A stretch of 64,000 bases of DNA from Bacillus sp. FJAT-26390 (GTDB lineage: Bacteria; Bacillota; Bacilli; Paenibacillales; Paenibacillaceae). A program made the translations under genes and the position numbers. Below the pieces are notes generated by a model. That model ran no database searches, was not told where the DNA came from, and saw nothing but the letters and a program-made list of their open reading frames with translations. Shown here one piece after another: positions 33,802-42,854 of the stretch. How positions within the stretch are numbered: the stretch's first letter is position 1; each line of letters opens with the position of its first letter. The DNA lies in the NCBI RefSeq assembly GCF_001682865.1, contig NZ_MAQX01000011.1, positions 577,186 through 641,185 on the forward strand, read 5' to 3'.

Positions 33802-33858
33802 AAGCCCTGATCAGGTACGAATGGCAAAAAATTGCCGCTAGCTGATTAGGGCTTTTTT
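33802..33858 (+). terminator. intrinsic terminator after mtnA
   Basis: AGCCCTGATCAG pairs with CTGATTAGGGCT (one G-T pair), with an inner GGCAA/TTGCC stem, followed by TTTTTT. It also stands just past the stop of the convergent yunC gene. Confidence 0.85.
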
Positions 33859-33865
33859 CGTTCTT

Positions 33866-34171
33866 TTAAACCATCAGCTGAAGCGCGTCCGAGCCCTTCA
33901 TGCCTACTACGATGCCCTTTGCCTCCGCCGTGAAGGTGACTGACTCCAAAGGGGCTGCCATTAATTCCTCCAGCGTACGTACGCCTACAGCACGGCCGGC
34001 CAAAATTTCCCGGTCCTTGAGCTTCTCATTCAGTAAAGAAACATCAAGCGCACCGCACATAATATATCCTTTATCCGTCATAATGGCGAGCAACGTCGTT
34101 TTGGGCAGCTTCACTTCAACGCCAAGAACCGTTTCTCCATTATCAAGCGTGAAAGGAACCATCCGCATCAT
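33866..34171 (-). CDS. yunC: YunC-like DUF1805 protein
   Basis: About 101 residues, matching the short Bacillus YunC. Characteristic text is VEVKLPKTTLLAIMTDKGYI, MCGALDVSLLNEKL and AGRAVGVRTLEELM. Function unknown. I place the start at the ATG at 34171, behind GGGGGTGG; an extended frame to 34234 lacks a site. Convergent with mtnA and sharing its terminator region. Confidence 0.85.
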   Translation of the reverse strand: MMRMVPFTLDNGETVLGVEVKLPKTTLLAIMTDKGYIMCGALDVSLLNEKLKDREILAGRAVGVRTLEELMAAPLESVTFTAEAKGIVVGMKGSDALQLMV

Positions 34172-34226
34172 ATAGGATCCACCCCCTTTATTTCCTAAAT
34201 AAGAGGCATTACACTGCAACATCATT

Positions 34227-34271
34227 ATATGCAAAACTTTTTTGACAGTGTTGGATAAATGCTCATTTAAA
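34227..34271 (+). repeat. imperfect direct repeat, copy 1
   Basis: Starts ATATGCAAAACTTTTTTGAC and ends AAATGCTCATTTAAA. It matches copy 2 at 34643-34685 closely over its whole length, with a small indel in the T tract. The core shared word is ATGCTCATTTAAA. Confidence 0.75.
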
Positions 34272-34642
34272 CGATGTATGAAGGGGGAATCGCGAATGCG
34301 GTCACAAATTTAAAAATGATAACTTTTTTTATACGGGTGGTTAATCGGGATGGGAGGGAAACCAATGGGGTGAGATGTGATGTGATGGATATCCGCACTT
34401 GCGGATAAATAGAAAGAGCGAAAGAAGTCAGCAGAATAGATACCAATTTTCTTTTTCGGCAGGAGTATATAAACATAATTTTGTTGAATTTTCATGAAAA
34501 TATTCATGTGATAAAACGATTGCATGCTTAAACTCATTGTTGAAAACGTATGTTTCTTGGGGGAATGAAAGGTAATTTCCAACGAATTAAAAGTGAGACG
34601 TTTCAATGGTAGACTCCTTCCGCTTTTTCGCATGAGCAAATG

Positions 34643-34685
34643 ATATGCAAATTTTTTAAAAGTGCTGGATGAATGCTCATTTAAA
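34643..34685 (+). repeat. imperfect direct repeat, copy 2
   Basis: Starts ATATGCAAATTTTTTAAAAG and ends GAATGCTCATTTAAA. It lies about 60 nt before the 164-residue gene, while copy 1 stands before the divergent yunC gene, so both copies could be regulatory sites or scars of one duplication. Confidence 0.75.
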
Positions 34686-34747
34686 GCACTACTTGTATCG
34701 TTCATTTAGTGGTATATTAGTACTATCTTATACCGTTCGGAGGTCCT

Positions 34748-35242
34748 ATGGAAAAACTTCCCTCATCCCAAAATCAGTCATCGTATGTTTTCAATATTGA
34801 GGTGCTTGTAGAAGGGAAAAACAATGCAGCAGCGTTAGAGACGCTTCTTCACGCGTTAAATAACTCGGGGTTCGTTGATTATCGTATTTTATCAGGCATC
34901 AAGCTTGGCGAGCTTATCGACGAACGAAAACAGAAAGCCTCAATCGCTCAAGACATTCCTTTGCAAGCTGGCAGCAACGAAGCGAAAACGCAACTAAAAG
35001 CAGCAGACAAGCCAGTTCCGCAATCCTTAGAGCATTTGAGCTATTTTGACAAAATAAGAGCCATCATGAAAAACAACACCTTAATCAGGCTGATCGTAAA
35101 CAAAGGGCTTGGCATCAAGCTCAGCATTCCTTGCAGAATCATTAATATGGATGAAGCCGAAAATATTATTACGGTCTACCATGTCGACGAAAAGCAGGTC
35201 TACACGTTCCGATTAAACGAGATTGAAGACTTTTCCTATTAA
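34748..35242 (+). CDS. unrecognised two-part soluble protein
   Basis: 164 residues; I do not recognise the family. The N-terminal part (about 12-60) looks like a small alpha/beta unit beginning YVFNIEVLVEGKNNAAALET. A low-complexity linker follows (about 60-98). The C-terminal part (about 100-164) has SIPCRIINMDEAENIITVYH and ends EKQVYTFRLNEIEDF, reading as a small beta-barrel. No signal peptide or membrane segment. The ribosome-binding site CGGAGG lies just before the ATG. A strong terminator follows, so it is a single-gene unit. Confidence 0.75.
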   Translation: MEKLPSSQNQSSYVFNIEVLVEGKNNAAALETLLHALNNSGFVDYRILSGIKLGELIDERKQKASIAQDIPLQAGSNEAKTQLKAADKPVPQSLEHLSYFDKIRAIMKNNTLIRLIVNKGLGIKLSIPCRIINMDEAENIITVYHVDEKQVYTFRLNEIEDFSY

Positions 35243-35258
35243 TGCAGCTATAAAAAAA

Positions 35259-35300
35259 CCGTTCAATTGACTGCCCAATCAGTCAATGAACGGTTTTTTT
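35259..35300 (+). terminator. bidirectional terminator
   Basis: CCGTTCAATTGACTG pairs with CAGTCAATGAACGG (one bulged base), with A7 before and T7 after. It serves the 164-residue gene. On the other strand its A/T tract contains the stop codon of the GGDEF/EAL gene (35299-35301). Confidence 0.9.
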
Positions 35301-37200
35301 ATTGATAGCCAGGTGTTAGCATAAGTTCAATATTGTCGCTTGAAACGGGAGGACTCCAGAAGTAGCCCTGCATTTCATCACATTTATGTTTCCTCAAAAA
35401 CTCCATCTGGCCTTCTGTCTCAACGCCCTCGGCGATGACCTGTATGTTCAAATTATGCGCCATAGCAATAATGGCTGCCACAATTTCCGCGTCGCTAGGA
35501 TCCTGCTGAATATCACGAACGAAGGAACGGTCAATTTTCAAACGGTCTATCGGGAAGTTTTTCAAATAATGAAATGAGCTATATCCCGTGCCAAAATCAT
35601 CTACGCTAATATTGACGCCTAAGTCTGTTAAATCGAGCAAGCAACGCGACACATGATTCACATCCATCGTCATCGACTCCGTTATTTCCAGATCCAAATA
35701 TTTGGCATCAAGCCCTGTTTTGCCAAGAACGGCAGCTACTTTGCTGGCTAAGTCGTTTTGGACGAATTGTCTGATGGATAAGTTGACGGACACCGGAATA
35801 GGCGGAAGCCCTGAATCCTGCCAAGCTTTATTTTGACGGCATGCCTCTTCGAGCACCCAATCGCCGATTTGGACGATCATGCCGCTCTCTTCCGCTAAAG
35901 GAATAAAGTCGCCCGGCGGTATCATTCCTTTAAGAGGATGGTTCCAGCGCACTAGCGCCTCAACCCCAACCATCGTGCCCGAGACCAAGTCATATTGCGG
36001 CTGATAATGCAAAATAAATTCATCGCGCTGTATCGCACGGTACATTTCATGCTGCAGCGTAAGCCGCTCAAACGATGAATTGCTCCAGCTCTCCGAATAG
36101 AGCAGGCAGTCGTTTTTCCCGCTTTCCTTCACCTTTACAAGCGCCATGTCGGCTTTCTTTATTAGGGAGTAGCTGTCGTCTTCCTCATTGCGGTTCGTGA
36201 CCGAACCAATGCTCGCTGTAATATGTAAGGGAAAACCGCTTAGCTCATATGGTTCTTCTATGGACCTCAGAAGCCGCTTCGAGAGCTCAAGCAAATGCTT
36301 CTCTGACTGTACATTGCAAAACAGCAGCGCGAACTCATCGCCTTCCATGCGAGCGGCAAAGTCGTTGTCAGACAGGTCTCTGTTTAATCGCTCGGCAACC
36401 TGCATAAGAAGGATATCGCCAAATTCGCGTCCGAACGAAGCATTGACAAGTTTAAAGCGATCCAGATCCAAGTAGCAAATGCCAACTACCCGTTCTTCTT
36501 CCCTCGCCCTAACCAGCGTCTCGGTCAGCTTCATCTGGAACAAAGTCCGATTCGGCAAACCGGTCATGTCATCGTAATAAGCCATATAGCGAATTCGTTC
36601 GACGTTCCGTTTGCGGTCGCTTAAGTCCTGGCTGATCAATACCGTGCCGATAACCTCGTTCTCTTGCAGCATTGGAGAGCAGGTTACTTGAAGCTCCAGC
36701 GGAAAGCCGGATCCATGCGTAATGTTAATATTGGTCTGCTTCGTTTCACCAAGCAAAGAATGCCCTAACGAATCTAGCAGCGACTGGCGGCTGCTGGGCT
36801 CGACCAGCCGGGATATCGGCTCTCCCAGAAGCTCGGAGCGCTGGTAGCCAAGCGTGCGGCTAGATGCTTCGTTCATCTCCATGACGATGCCGCTCCTATT
36901 TAATATAGCAAGCGGCACCGTATCTGAGCGAAGCAAGGTTTCAACGATTGCGGTATGGTAGTGCTGTAAGCTGAACGATTCGTTACGTTTTATATAAACG
37001 ATTATTGCGGTTACGAATAACGATGCGGCAATGGCGGCAGCCGTCCATTTGTACATTGGATTAGAAATCAATAAAAAAGCGACTACGATCCAAACCGACG
37101 CGAGTGCTGTAAGCAGGCAGCTGATCATTACCGATCCGCTTAATGGCTGCGTGCGCTGCCGCTTGTTTCTTTCAGGAAAACCATCCATCCGTTTCGTCAC
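35299..37200 (-). CDS. membrane PAS-GGDEF-EAL cyclic di-GMP protein
   Basis: About 633 residues. Two membrane segments near residues 25-70, a PAS domain (about 85-195), a GGDEF domain (about 205-365) and an EAL domain (about 385-630). The GGDEF motif reads EGDEF near residue 288, so cyclase activity is doubtful. The EAL domain keeps GVEALVRW, ITESMTMD, DDFGTGYSS, KIDRSFV and EGVETEG, so phosphodiesterase activity is likely. GTG at 37200 lies 9 nt after AAGGA; TTG 37206 or a downstream ATG are alternatives. Likely a sensor that lowers cyclic di-GMP. Confidence 0.88.
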   Translation of the reverse strand: MTKRMDGFPERNKRQRTQPLSGSVMISCLLTALASVWIVVAFLLISNPMYKWTAAAIAASLFVTAIIVYIKRNESFSLQHYHTAIVETLLRSDTVPLAILNRSGIVMEMNEASSRTLGYQRSELLGEPISRLVEPSSRQSLLDSLGHSLLGETKQTNINITHGSGFPLELQVTCSPMLQENEVIGTVLISQDLSDRKRNVERIRYMAYYDDMTGLPNRTLFQMKLTETLVRAREEERVVGICYLDLDRFKLVNASFGREFGDILLMQVAERLNRDLSDNDFAARMEGDEFALLFCNVQSEKHLLELSKRLLRSIEEPYELSGFPLHITASIGSVTNRNEEDDSYSLIKKADMALVKVKESGKNDCLLYSESWSNSSFERLTLQHEMYRAIQRDEFILHYQPQYDLVSGTMVGVEALVRWNHPLKGMIPPGDFIPLAEESGMIVQIGDWVLEEACRQNKAWQDSGLPPIPVSVNLSIRQFVQNDLASKVAAVLGKTGLDAKYLDLEITESMTMDVNHVSRCLLDLTDLGVNISVDDFGTGYSSFHYLKNFPIDRLKIDRSFVRDIQQDPSDAEIVAAIIAMAHNLNIQVIAEGVETEGQMEFLRKHKCDEMQGYFWSPPVSSDNIELMLTPGYQ

Positions 37201-37365
37201 GCACAAACGTCCTTCCTCTATTCCGAGTCAAGTGAGTGTTCGCTTTATTATAAACGATGTATTCGTTCTGGTATAGAAATATTTACTAAAGTTAATCGTT
37301 TTTTTGTTACATTAAAGCATATTATGTCGGCAACTCGAAATATGACATTTTTTTTCAAAAAAATA

Positions 37366-37740
37366 TTATGCTTTTTTAAATGCAGCAGCAATAACACAAA
37401 CCCAGCCGGCAAGAATAGCAACGCCGCCCAAAGGAGTAATGATGCCGAGCTTGCTGAAGCCGCTGATGGAGAGTACATACAGGCTGCCGCTAAAGAGAAT
37501 AGTTCCGCCTACAATAAGGCGTCCCCCGTTCAATACAAGCTTGCTCGAGCCGATTTGCTTGGCGAATAAAGCAATCAGCATTAAACCCAAGGCGCTGTAC
37601 ATGTGATAGCGCACGCCTGTTTCGAACACCTCAAGGTAATGCTCCGTCAGCTGTTTTTCTAATCCGTGGGCACCGAAAGCGCCTAATGCGATCGCAAGCG
37701 CCGCATTAATGGCACCAATTGCAAAATATTTTGGAAACAT
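37366..37740 (-). CDS. ywdK: DUF423 membrane protein (YwdK-like)
   Basis: About 124 residues with four predicted membrane segments. The opening AIALGAFGAHGLEKQL and the following HYLEVFETGVRYHMYSALGL are diagnostic of DUF423. Function unknown. The start is ATG 37740 with AAAGGA upstream; a longer frame to 37839 would run into the divergent gene. Confidence 0.88.
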   Translation of the reverse strand: MFPKYFAIGAINAALAIALGAFGAHGLEKQLTEHYLEVFETGVRYHMYSALGLMLIALFAKQIGSSKLVLNGGRLIVGGTILFSGSLYVLSISGFSKLGIITPLGGVAILAGWVCVIAAAFKKA

Positions 37741-37744
37741 GTGG

Positions 37745-37773
37745 TTTTCAATCCTTTCAAATTTGTGTATAAT
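37745..37773 (+). promoter_or_regulatory. possible promoter of the small membrane-protein gene
   Basis: TATAAT at 37768-37773 with a weak -35 (TTTTCA at 37745-37750) 17 nt upstream. It lies in the 64-nt gap between divergent starts. Confidence 0.35.
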
Positions 37774-37804
37774 TTTACCGTAATTAGCAAAGGAGACGAT
37801 GAAA

Positions 37805-38299
37805 ATGGAAAATGAGCGCAATAACGGGACTAATTTCACTTCCGAGAACGAACCTTTTGCTTCTAAGCCAGTCTTCTCAAACGATCCTACCGTTTATGAA
37901 GGTCCGAAGAAGCAATCTGGACTTGGCATTGCATCCTTTATTATTGGAATCATCGCCGTCGTATTGCTTGTTATTGCTATTGTATCAGGCTCCTCATTCA
38001 CTGATCAAATCGCGAGCACCGAACTGCCCGATCCATCAGCAGATAGAGTCGCATTTCAAAATGCTATCGAGGATCTTGGACAAGAAGTACTCGTTTCAAT
38101 GGTATTGGCCATATTCTGTATCTTTAGCGCAGGCTTAATTTCGTTCGTCGGACTTATTTTGGCGATTATCGGTGTCTGCTCAAGCAAACGCCGCAAGATG
38201 TTCAGCGTGATCGGCATCGTCCTTAACGTGGTCGTCTTTGTAGGCGGAATTGCTTTGTTTTTTGCGGGCATTAGCGCAATTGCCGCAAGCGCCGTATAA
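37805..38299 (+). CDS. small membrane protein, DUF4190/DUF4064-like
   Basis: About 164 residues. A polar N-terminus of about 38 residues is followed by SGLGIASFIIGIIAVVLLVI, then two more hydrophobic stretches with LISFVGLILAIIGVCSSKRR. The GIASFIIGI...G...C/A pattern resembles DUF4190-type proteins. Function unknown. AGGAG is 9 nt before ATG 37805; an in-frame ATG at 37799 is too close. Confidence 0.7.
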   Translation: MENERNNGTNFTSENEPFASKPVFSNDPTVYEGPKKQSGLGIASFIIGIIAVVLLVIAIVSGSSFTDQIASTELPDPSADRVAFQNAIEDLGQEVLVSMVLAIFCIFSAGLISFVGLILAIIGVCSSKRRKMFSVIGIVLNVVVFVGGIALFFAGISAIAASAV

Positions 38300-38322
38300 A
38301 CCGGATTCCACTTTAATTGAAG

Positions 38323-38365
38323 AGTCTGCTTCCGCCTCAATCGAGCGCGTGAAGCAGACTTTTTT
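38323..38365 (+). terminator. intrinsic terminator after the small membrane-protein gene
   Basis: AGTCTGCTTC pairs with GAAGCAGACT, followed by TTTTT. The stem also stands just past the sbcC stop on the other strand, with a poorer T run there. Confidence 0.8.
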
Positions 38366-38373
38366 ATTGCCGT

Positions 38374-41300
38374 TTATTTCACTGTGAATTTTGTGCGGCT
38401 GAAGCCTTCCCTCGTTTTGACAACCTCAAGGCAAGCCGGGAATGCGTCCTTCAGCTCCTGCACATGCGAGATAACGCCAATCATTCTGCCTGCCTTCTGA
38501 AGATCCACGAGCGCCGCGATCGCCTTCTGCAGCGATTCCTCATCTAACGAGCCGAAGCCCTCGTCAATGAACATCATTTCGATCGTCACTCCGCCGAGAT
38601 GAGACTGAATAACATCTGTCATTCCGAGCGCGAGGCAAAGCGACGCATTAAACTTCTCGCCGCCGGATAACGTCTTCACATCACGGTTCTGCCCCGTATA
38701 GGCGTCGTAGACATCAAGTCCAAGCCCGCTCTGCTTGCCTCGATTTTCAAGGCGGTCGCTTCTTTGCAAGGAGAACTGACCATTCGATAGGTCGCGAAGC
38801 CGCACGTTTGCGGCAAACAAAATTTGCTCCAAAAACTCGATTAGAATATAACGCTCAAACGATATTTTAAGCGCATTATCCCCCTTCAGCATTTGGAATA
38901 CGTCCAACACTTCCTCAAGCTTAGCCTCAAGGCCCTTCACCTGCTCATTTGCCCCGTTAATTGAAACCGAAAAGCGCTGAGCTGCCTGAGCGGTACGAAG
39001 TGCGGTTTGAGCGGCTGCAATCATTTGCTCCAGCTGCTGCTTCAAGCCATCCAGCTGCCCCTTTAGCTGAACAAGATCGACTCTTGGCTTGCCGGCTAGC
39101 TCGGCCTGCAGCTCGGCAAGCTGCTGTGCTAACAATGAAACTGCCGTGCGATAAGCCGAAATATCGTTATGGAGCAGCTCTCTCGCCTTTTCAGTCAACG
39201 CCGCTTCACGATAGTGCTGAATTGTTCCAAAACCTGCTTTCGCAAGTTCCTCGAGCAGCCTCTGCTCGGCAAGAAGCTTATTGCTCTCCGCTTCCTCCTG
39301 CTGACGCTCGGCTTGAACTGCGTATGCCTTCTGTTCGGCCAGCTTCGCTGACGTTGCTTGAAGCAGCTCCTGAACAGACTTCCATGCTGCAAGCAGACGG
39401 CTTGTGATTGCTTGCTGCTCCTTAAGCTTAACATTCAGCTTATCCGGCGAGCGCAGCGTATCCGGAATGCGCTCGAGCTCCTTCTTCATCGCGGATTGCT
39501 GCGAGGTTCTTTCAATGATTAACCGCTGCTGTTCCTGCTGAAGCTGCTCCTTCGCTTGCTGCTGCTTTTCAAGAAGCTGCTCCTGCTGCTCCATCTGCTG
39601 CTTGAGAACCGGAAGCTGCTTGGCCTGAAGGGATAGCTGATCCGTTTGATCCTTCAGCACTCGCCATTGCTGGAGCAACTGCGCTCTTTGCTCCTCCAGC
39701 TTCACAGCTTGAAGACCAAATTCAGCCAGCTCTTTGGAGCCTTCCTCTCGGGTTGCGCGTGCCGCCGCCATTTGCGCGCGCGCGGCCAGCCATTCGCGTT
39801 CCACAGCGCTTAGCTGGGCTTTCGCCTGCTGCAGACGCTCCCGCGACGGCACTTCGGCGATTGTGACTGCTTTGGCAGGATGCTCCTCGCTGCCGCATAC
39901 CGGACATGGCTTGCCGTCATGCAAATGGGCAGCAAGCAGCGATGCTTGTCCTTCGATCCACGAGGTCTCAAGCTGATCATGCTCCTGCTTTGCTTTGGCA
40001 AGCGACTGGGCAAACTCAGTTTCAAGCTGGGCAATCCGGGACATTTCCTTCTCAATATCCACTAAACGCTTGAGCTGCTTCCCTTGCTGCTCGATCAATC
40101 GCAGCTTGTCCAGCATATCGTTTAATTCAGCCGTCTCTTGCTCTATTTGTTTAATCTTTGCCAGCGCTGCTTGCTTCGCGTCACGAAGCTGAGCAAGCGC
40201 GGCCTCCCCAGCCTGCAGCTTATCGCCGCAGCTCTTCTCGGATTGGATCAGCCGATCGATCACCTGCTGCTGGCCAGCCAGCGTCTTCACGATCGGCACC
40301 ATTTCCGTCAATCTGCTCAGCTCACGCTCGGACTCCCGCCGCGCCTCCTCGCGCTGCTCCTCAGCTGCATAACGCTCAGAAGCCAGCGTTTGCTCGCGCT
40401 CAGCGGCCAGCAGCTCAGCTTGCCTTGCAGCCAGTTGATTGCGCCTATTTATCGCATCCGCGCTAGCTCGCTCGCTCTGCTCCATATAAGGCGTCAAATG
40501 TGCTGCCTTCTCCGCTAGCGCAAGCTGCTGCTCCTTTGCCGCATACTCAGCCTTCCGTCCCTCCTGCAGCTCCTGCTGCGCCCGTTTCCGATCATATTCC
40601 TCATGCTTGCTGTTAAGCGTAATGGCTGACCGCAGCTGCGCCTCCTGCGCTTCTAGTTGAACCGCCAGCGCTTCCTTCTGATTCGCCGCCTGTCCAGCAA
40701 GCTGGCTATAGAAGTCGAACTCATGCACAAGCGCTTCCGTCATCTGGGCAGGGCTGTACACTTCCTGCTGCAATACGCGGGATAGCTCGCTATCCGCCCG
40801 CTCCGGGAGCGCCTCCTGCACTTGCTTCATATAAACATTCATCGTCGCTTTTGCTTCCTTGAGCAGGTCCTGCAAACTACGGTTTTTCTGTTGAAAACGG
40901 TTCTCCAGCCGTTCATAAAGCTCCGTGCGAAAAATGCGCCGCAAAATCTCTTCCTTATTATCCGTATCGGAAGTAAGCAGCCTGCGAAATTCCCCCTGCG
41001 GCAGCATGACGATTTGGCTGAACTGCTCCTTCGTTAGCCCGATAATTTGCTCCAGCTTCGCATTCACGTCGGAGAGGATAAAACGATCCACCGCCGGAAC
41101 CGCTTCGCCGCTAGTCGTTTCGTACAGCTCTGCTTTGCCGCCTGTTTCGCTTTTGTTGCCGCCTTTGCGATGGGGCATCTGCCTCGTTACCGAATAGCTT
41201 CTCATGCCTACCGCAAAATCGAAAACGACGGATGTATGCGTGTCCTCAGCTGCAAAATGGCTGCGCAGCATACGTGGGTCCGAACGGTCCTCGCCGCTTG

Positions 41301-41466
41301 CCGTGCCATAAAAAGCGAAGCAAATCGCATCAAAAATCGATGTTTTCCCCGCTCCGGTATTCCCTGAAATAACGAACAAGCGGCGATCCTCCAGCAGGCT
41401 GAAATCGATCGTTTCCGTATCGCGATAGGACCCGAAAGCAGTCATGGTCAGCTTAATCGGCCTCAT
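38374..41466 (-). CDS. sbcC: SbcC, ATPase subunit of the SbcCD nuclease
   Basis: 1030-residue SMC/Rad50-like protein. Walker A near residue 36 is SGNTGAGKTSIFDAICFAF. Two long coiled-coil arms rich in Q, E, A and L flank the zinc hook KPCPVCG near residue 520. The C-terminal half has the signature TLSGGEKFNASLCLALGM and Walker B MMFIDEGFGSLDEES. With SbcD it cleaves hairpins and blocked DNA ends. Its ATG overlaps the sbcD stop (ATGA). Confidence 0.96.
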   Translation of the reverse strand: MRPIKLTMTAFGSYRDTETIDFSLLEDRRLFVISGNTGAGKTSIFDAICFAFYGTASGEDRSDPRMLRSHFAAEDTHTSVVFDFAVGMRSYSVTRQMPHRKGGNKSETGGKAELYETTSGEAVPAVDRFILSDVNAKLEQIIGLTKEQFSQIVMLPQGEFRRLLTSDTDNKEEILRRIFRTELYERLENRFQQKNRSLQDLLKEAKATMNVYMKQVQEALPERADSELSRVLQQEVYSPAQMTEALVHEFDFYSQLAGQAANQKEALAVQLEAQEAQLRSAITLNSKHEEYDRKRAQQELQEGRKAEYAAKEQQLALAEKAAHLTPYMEQSERASADAINRRNQLAARQAELLAAEREQTLASERYAAEEQREEARRESERELSRLTEMVPIVKTLAGQQQVIDRLIQSEKSCGDKLQAGEAALAQLRDAKQAALAKIKQIEQETAELNDMLDKLRLIEQQGKQLKRLVDIEKEMSRIAQLETEFAQSLAKAKQEHDQLETSWIEGQASLLAAHLHDGKPCPVCGSEEHPAKAVTIAEVPSRERLQQAKAQLSAVEREWLAARAQMAAARATREEGSKELAEFGLQAVKLEEQRAQLLQQWRVLKDQTDQLSLQAKQLPVLKQQMEQQEQLLEKQQQAKEQLQQEQQRLIIERTSQQSAMKKELERIPDTLRSPDKLNVKLKEQQAITSRLLAAWKSVQELLQATSAKLAEQKAYAVQAERQQEEAESNKLLAEQRLLEELAKAGFGTIQHYREAALTEKARELLHNDISAYRTAVSLLAQQLAELQAELAGKPRVDLVQLKGQLDGLKQQLEQMIAAAQTALRTAQAAQRFSVSINGANEQVKGLEAKLEEVLDVFQMLKGDNALKISFERYILIEFLEQILFAANVRLRDLSNGQFSLQRSDRLENRGKQSGLGLDVYDAYTGQNRDVKTLSGGEKFNASLCLALGMTDVIQSHLGGVTIEMMFIDEGFGSLDEESLQKAIAALVDLQKAGRMIGVISHVQELKDAFPACLEVVKTREGFSRTKFTVK

Positions 41467-42629
41467 AATGCCCCTCCTTCCTCGCGCAGCAGCTCTGCGT
41501 ACGTTTCTGCAAACAACGCTCTTTTGGCCTCAGATAGCGGTTGTCCCTTGACCTCCTGATAAAATGAGGCAAATAGCTCAATCGGATCAGCCTCGCGCCT
41601 TCCTCTGCCGCCGCCCGCTTCGACTGTACCGTCCATGCTTAAGCTGAGCGCCGGACGGCGGTCGACATGAAGCGCATTCGGATAAACCGCCCGCACCTTC
41701 TCCATCGGAAAGAGAACGGGATTGTCATTAAGCAGCGTTACGAACACATAATCCTCGTTGATTGGATGCTTCTCGATCTCTTCTATTGAAGCAGCTACCC
41801 GGCGCATGTTGCGCAGCGGCTTAAGCTCTCTCTTCTCAACGACTGCTTCGCCAGCCTCATTCAGTTCGACCACAAGATAACCCTTTACATGATTTTCCTC
41901 TGAAATCGAATATTTGAGCGGCGAGCCGGCATATCTTATCGTATTGTCTTTCACAAAATGTGCCTGATGCAAATGTCCGAGCGCCGTATAATGAAACCTT
42001 TCAAAATAAGCTGCGCTCACATGCTCGGCTCCGCCCACCGATAAAGGCCGCTCAGAATCGCTCGTATTGAGCTCCGGCTCCCCTGTCGCAGTTACGAACG
42101 CATGCCCGACGAACACATGCCTTGCTGCTGGGTCCATTCCAGCTGCAAGCTTCGACGTAATAACGCGCATCGCATCATCATGGGAGCGTATCGCATCATC
42201 GCCAAGCTGGTAGCGGGCCTGCGCCGGATCGACGTACGGAACAAGATGGAAATGGACTTCTCCATATGGATCTTGCAGCACGACAGGCTTAAACTCCTGC
42301 TTCAACTGACCGACAAGATGGAGGCCTCTCTTCTCCATTAATTTTGTGCCAAAATTAATGCGGTCAGGGCTGTCATGGTTGCCTGATATCGCTAGCACCG
42401 GCGTATCCAGATCAATGACAATACGCGCGAGCAGCTCGTCGAGCAGCTCAACCGCTTCTGTCGGCGGCACGGCGCGGTCATACAGATCCCCTGCAATGAT
42501 GACAGCATCCGGTCTTTCATCTTCAATGGCTTGCAGCAGCTGCTCCAGCACATAACGCTGGTCTTCCGTCATATATACGCCTTGAACAAGCTTGCCTAAA
42601 TGCCAGTCCGCGGTATGAAATAGTTTCAT
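41463..42629 (-). CDS. sbcD: SbcD, nuclease subunit of the SbcCD complex
   Basis: 388-residue Mre11-like nuclease. Metal-binding motifs in order are FHTADWHLG, IIAGDLYDRA, AISGNHDSPDR, VGHAFVTA and ALGHLHQAH. The C-terminal part binds SbcC. Start ATG 42629 gives the family N-terminus MKLFHTADWHLGK; the in-frame ATG 9 nt upstream is less likely. Confidence 0.96.
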   Translation of the reverse strand: MKLFHTADWHLGKLVQGVYMTEDQRYVLEQLLQAIEDERPDAVIIAGDLYDRAVPPTEAVELLDELLARIVIDLDTPVLAISGNHDSPDRINFGTKLMEKRGLHLVGQLKQEFKPVVLQDPYGEVHFHLVPYVDPAQARYQLGDDAIRSHDDAMRVITSKLAAGMDPAARHVFVGHAFVTATGEPELNTSDSERPLSVGGAEHVSAAYFERFHYTALGHLHQAHFVKDNTIRYAGSPLKYSISEENHVKGYLVVELNEAGEAVVEKRELKPLRNMRRVAASIEEIEKHPINEDYVFVTLLNDNPVLFPMEKVRAVYPNALHVDRRPALSLSMDGTVEAGGGRGRREADPIELFASFYQEVKGQPLSEAKRALFAETYAELLREEGGAL

Positions 42630-42854
42630 ATAACCCAAACATCCCTTCCTAGCTCATCAAAAGCCAGCCTATCATTCTATCATTTATATTACCATTCGAA
42701 TCGGCACAGCGCATCGTTTGCTTCATGCAGCTTGACTTTCGCCTTGCGCTTCCCATTAAATGGCGTTAAAGTTAAACACGTCTCTAGCATATTTCCGTCT
42801 TTGCCTATTAAACGCTTCTATCATTATAGTCACTATTTTGGGGGTCAACAAATC

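Larger units (their letters stand above)
34172..34747. other. AT-rich intergenic region with a duplicated element
   Basis: No supportable gene in this 576-nt gap between yunC and the 164-residue gene. The minus-strand open frame at 34310-34705 has no ribosome-binding site, odd composition and no recognisable domain. The region is clearly more AT-rich than its surroundings and is bounded by two copies of a 43-45 bp imperfect repeat. The right end carries the likely promoter of the next gene and its AGGAGG-like site. Confidence 0.6.

Noticed and set aside
34310..34705. 131-residue minus-strand gene in the AT-rich gap
   Set aside because: Phe/His/Ser/Lys-rich text typical of random AT-rich sequence, no ribosome-binding site, no neighbour logic.
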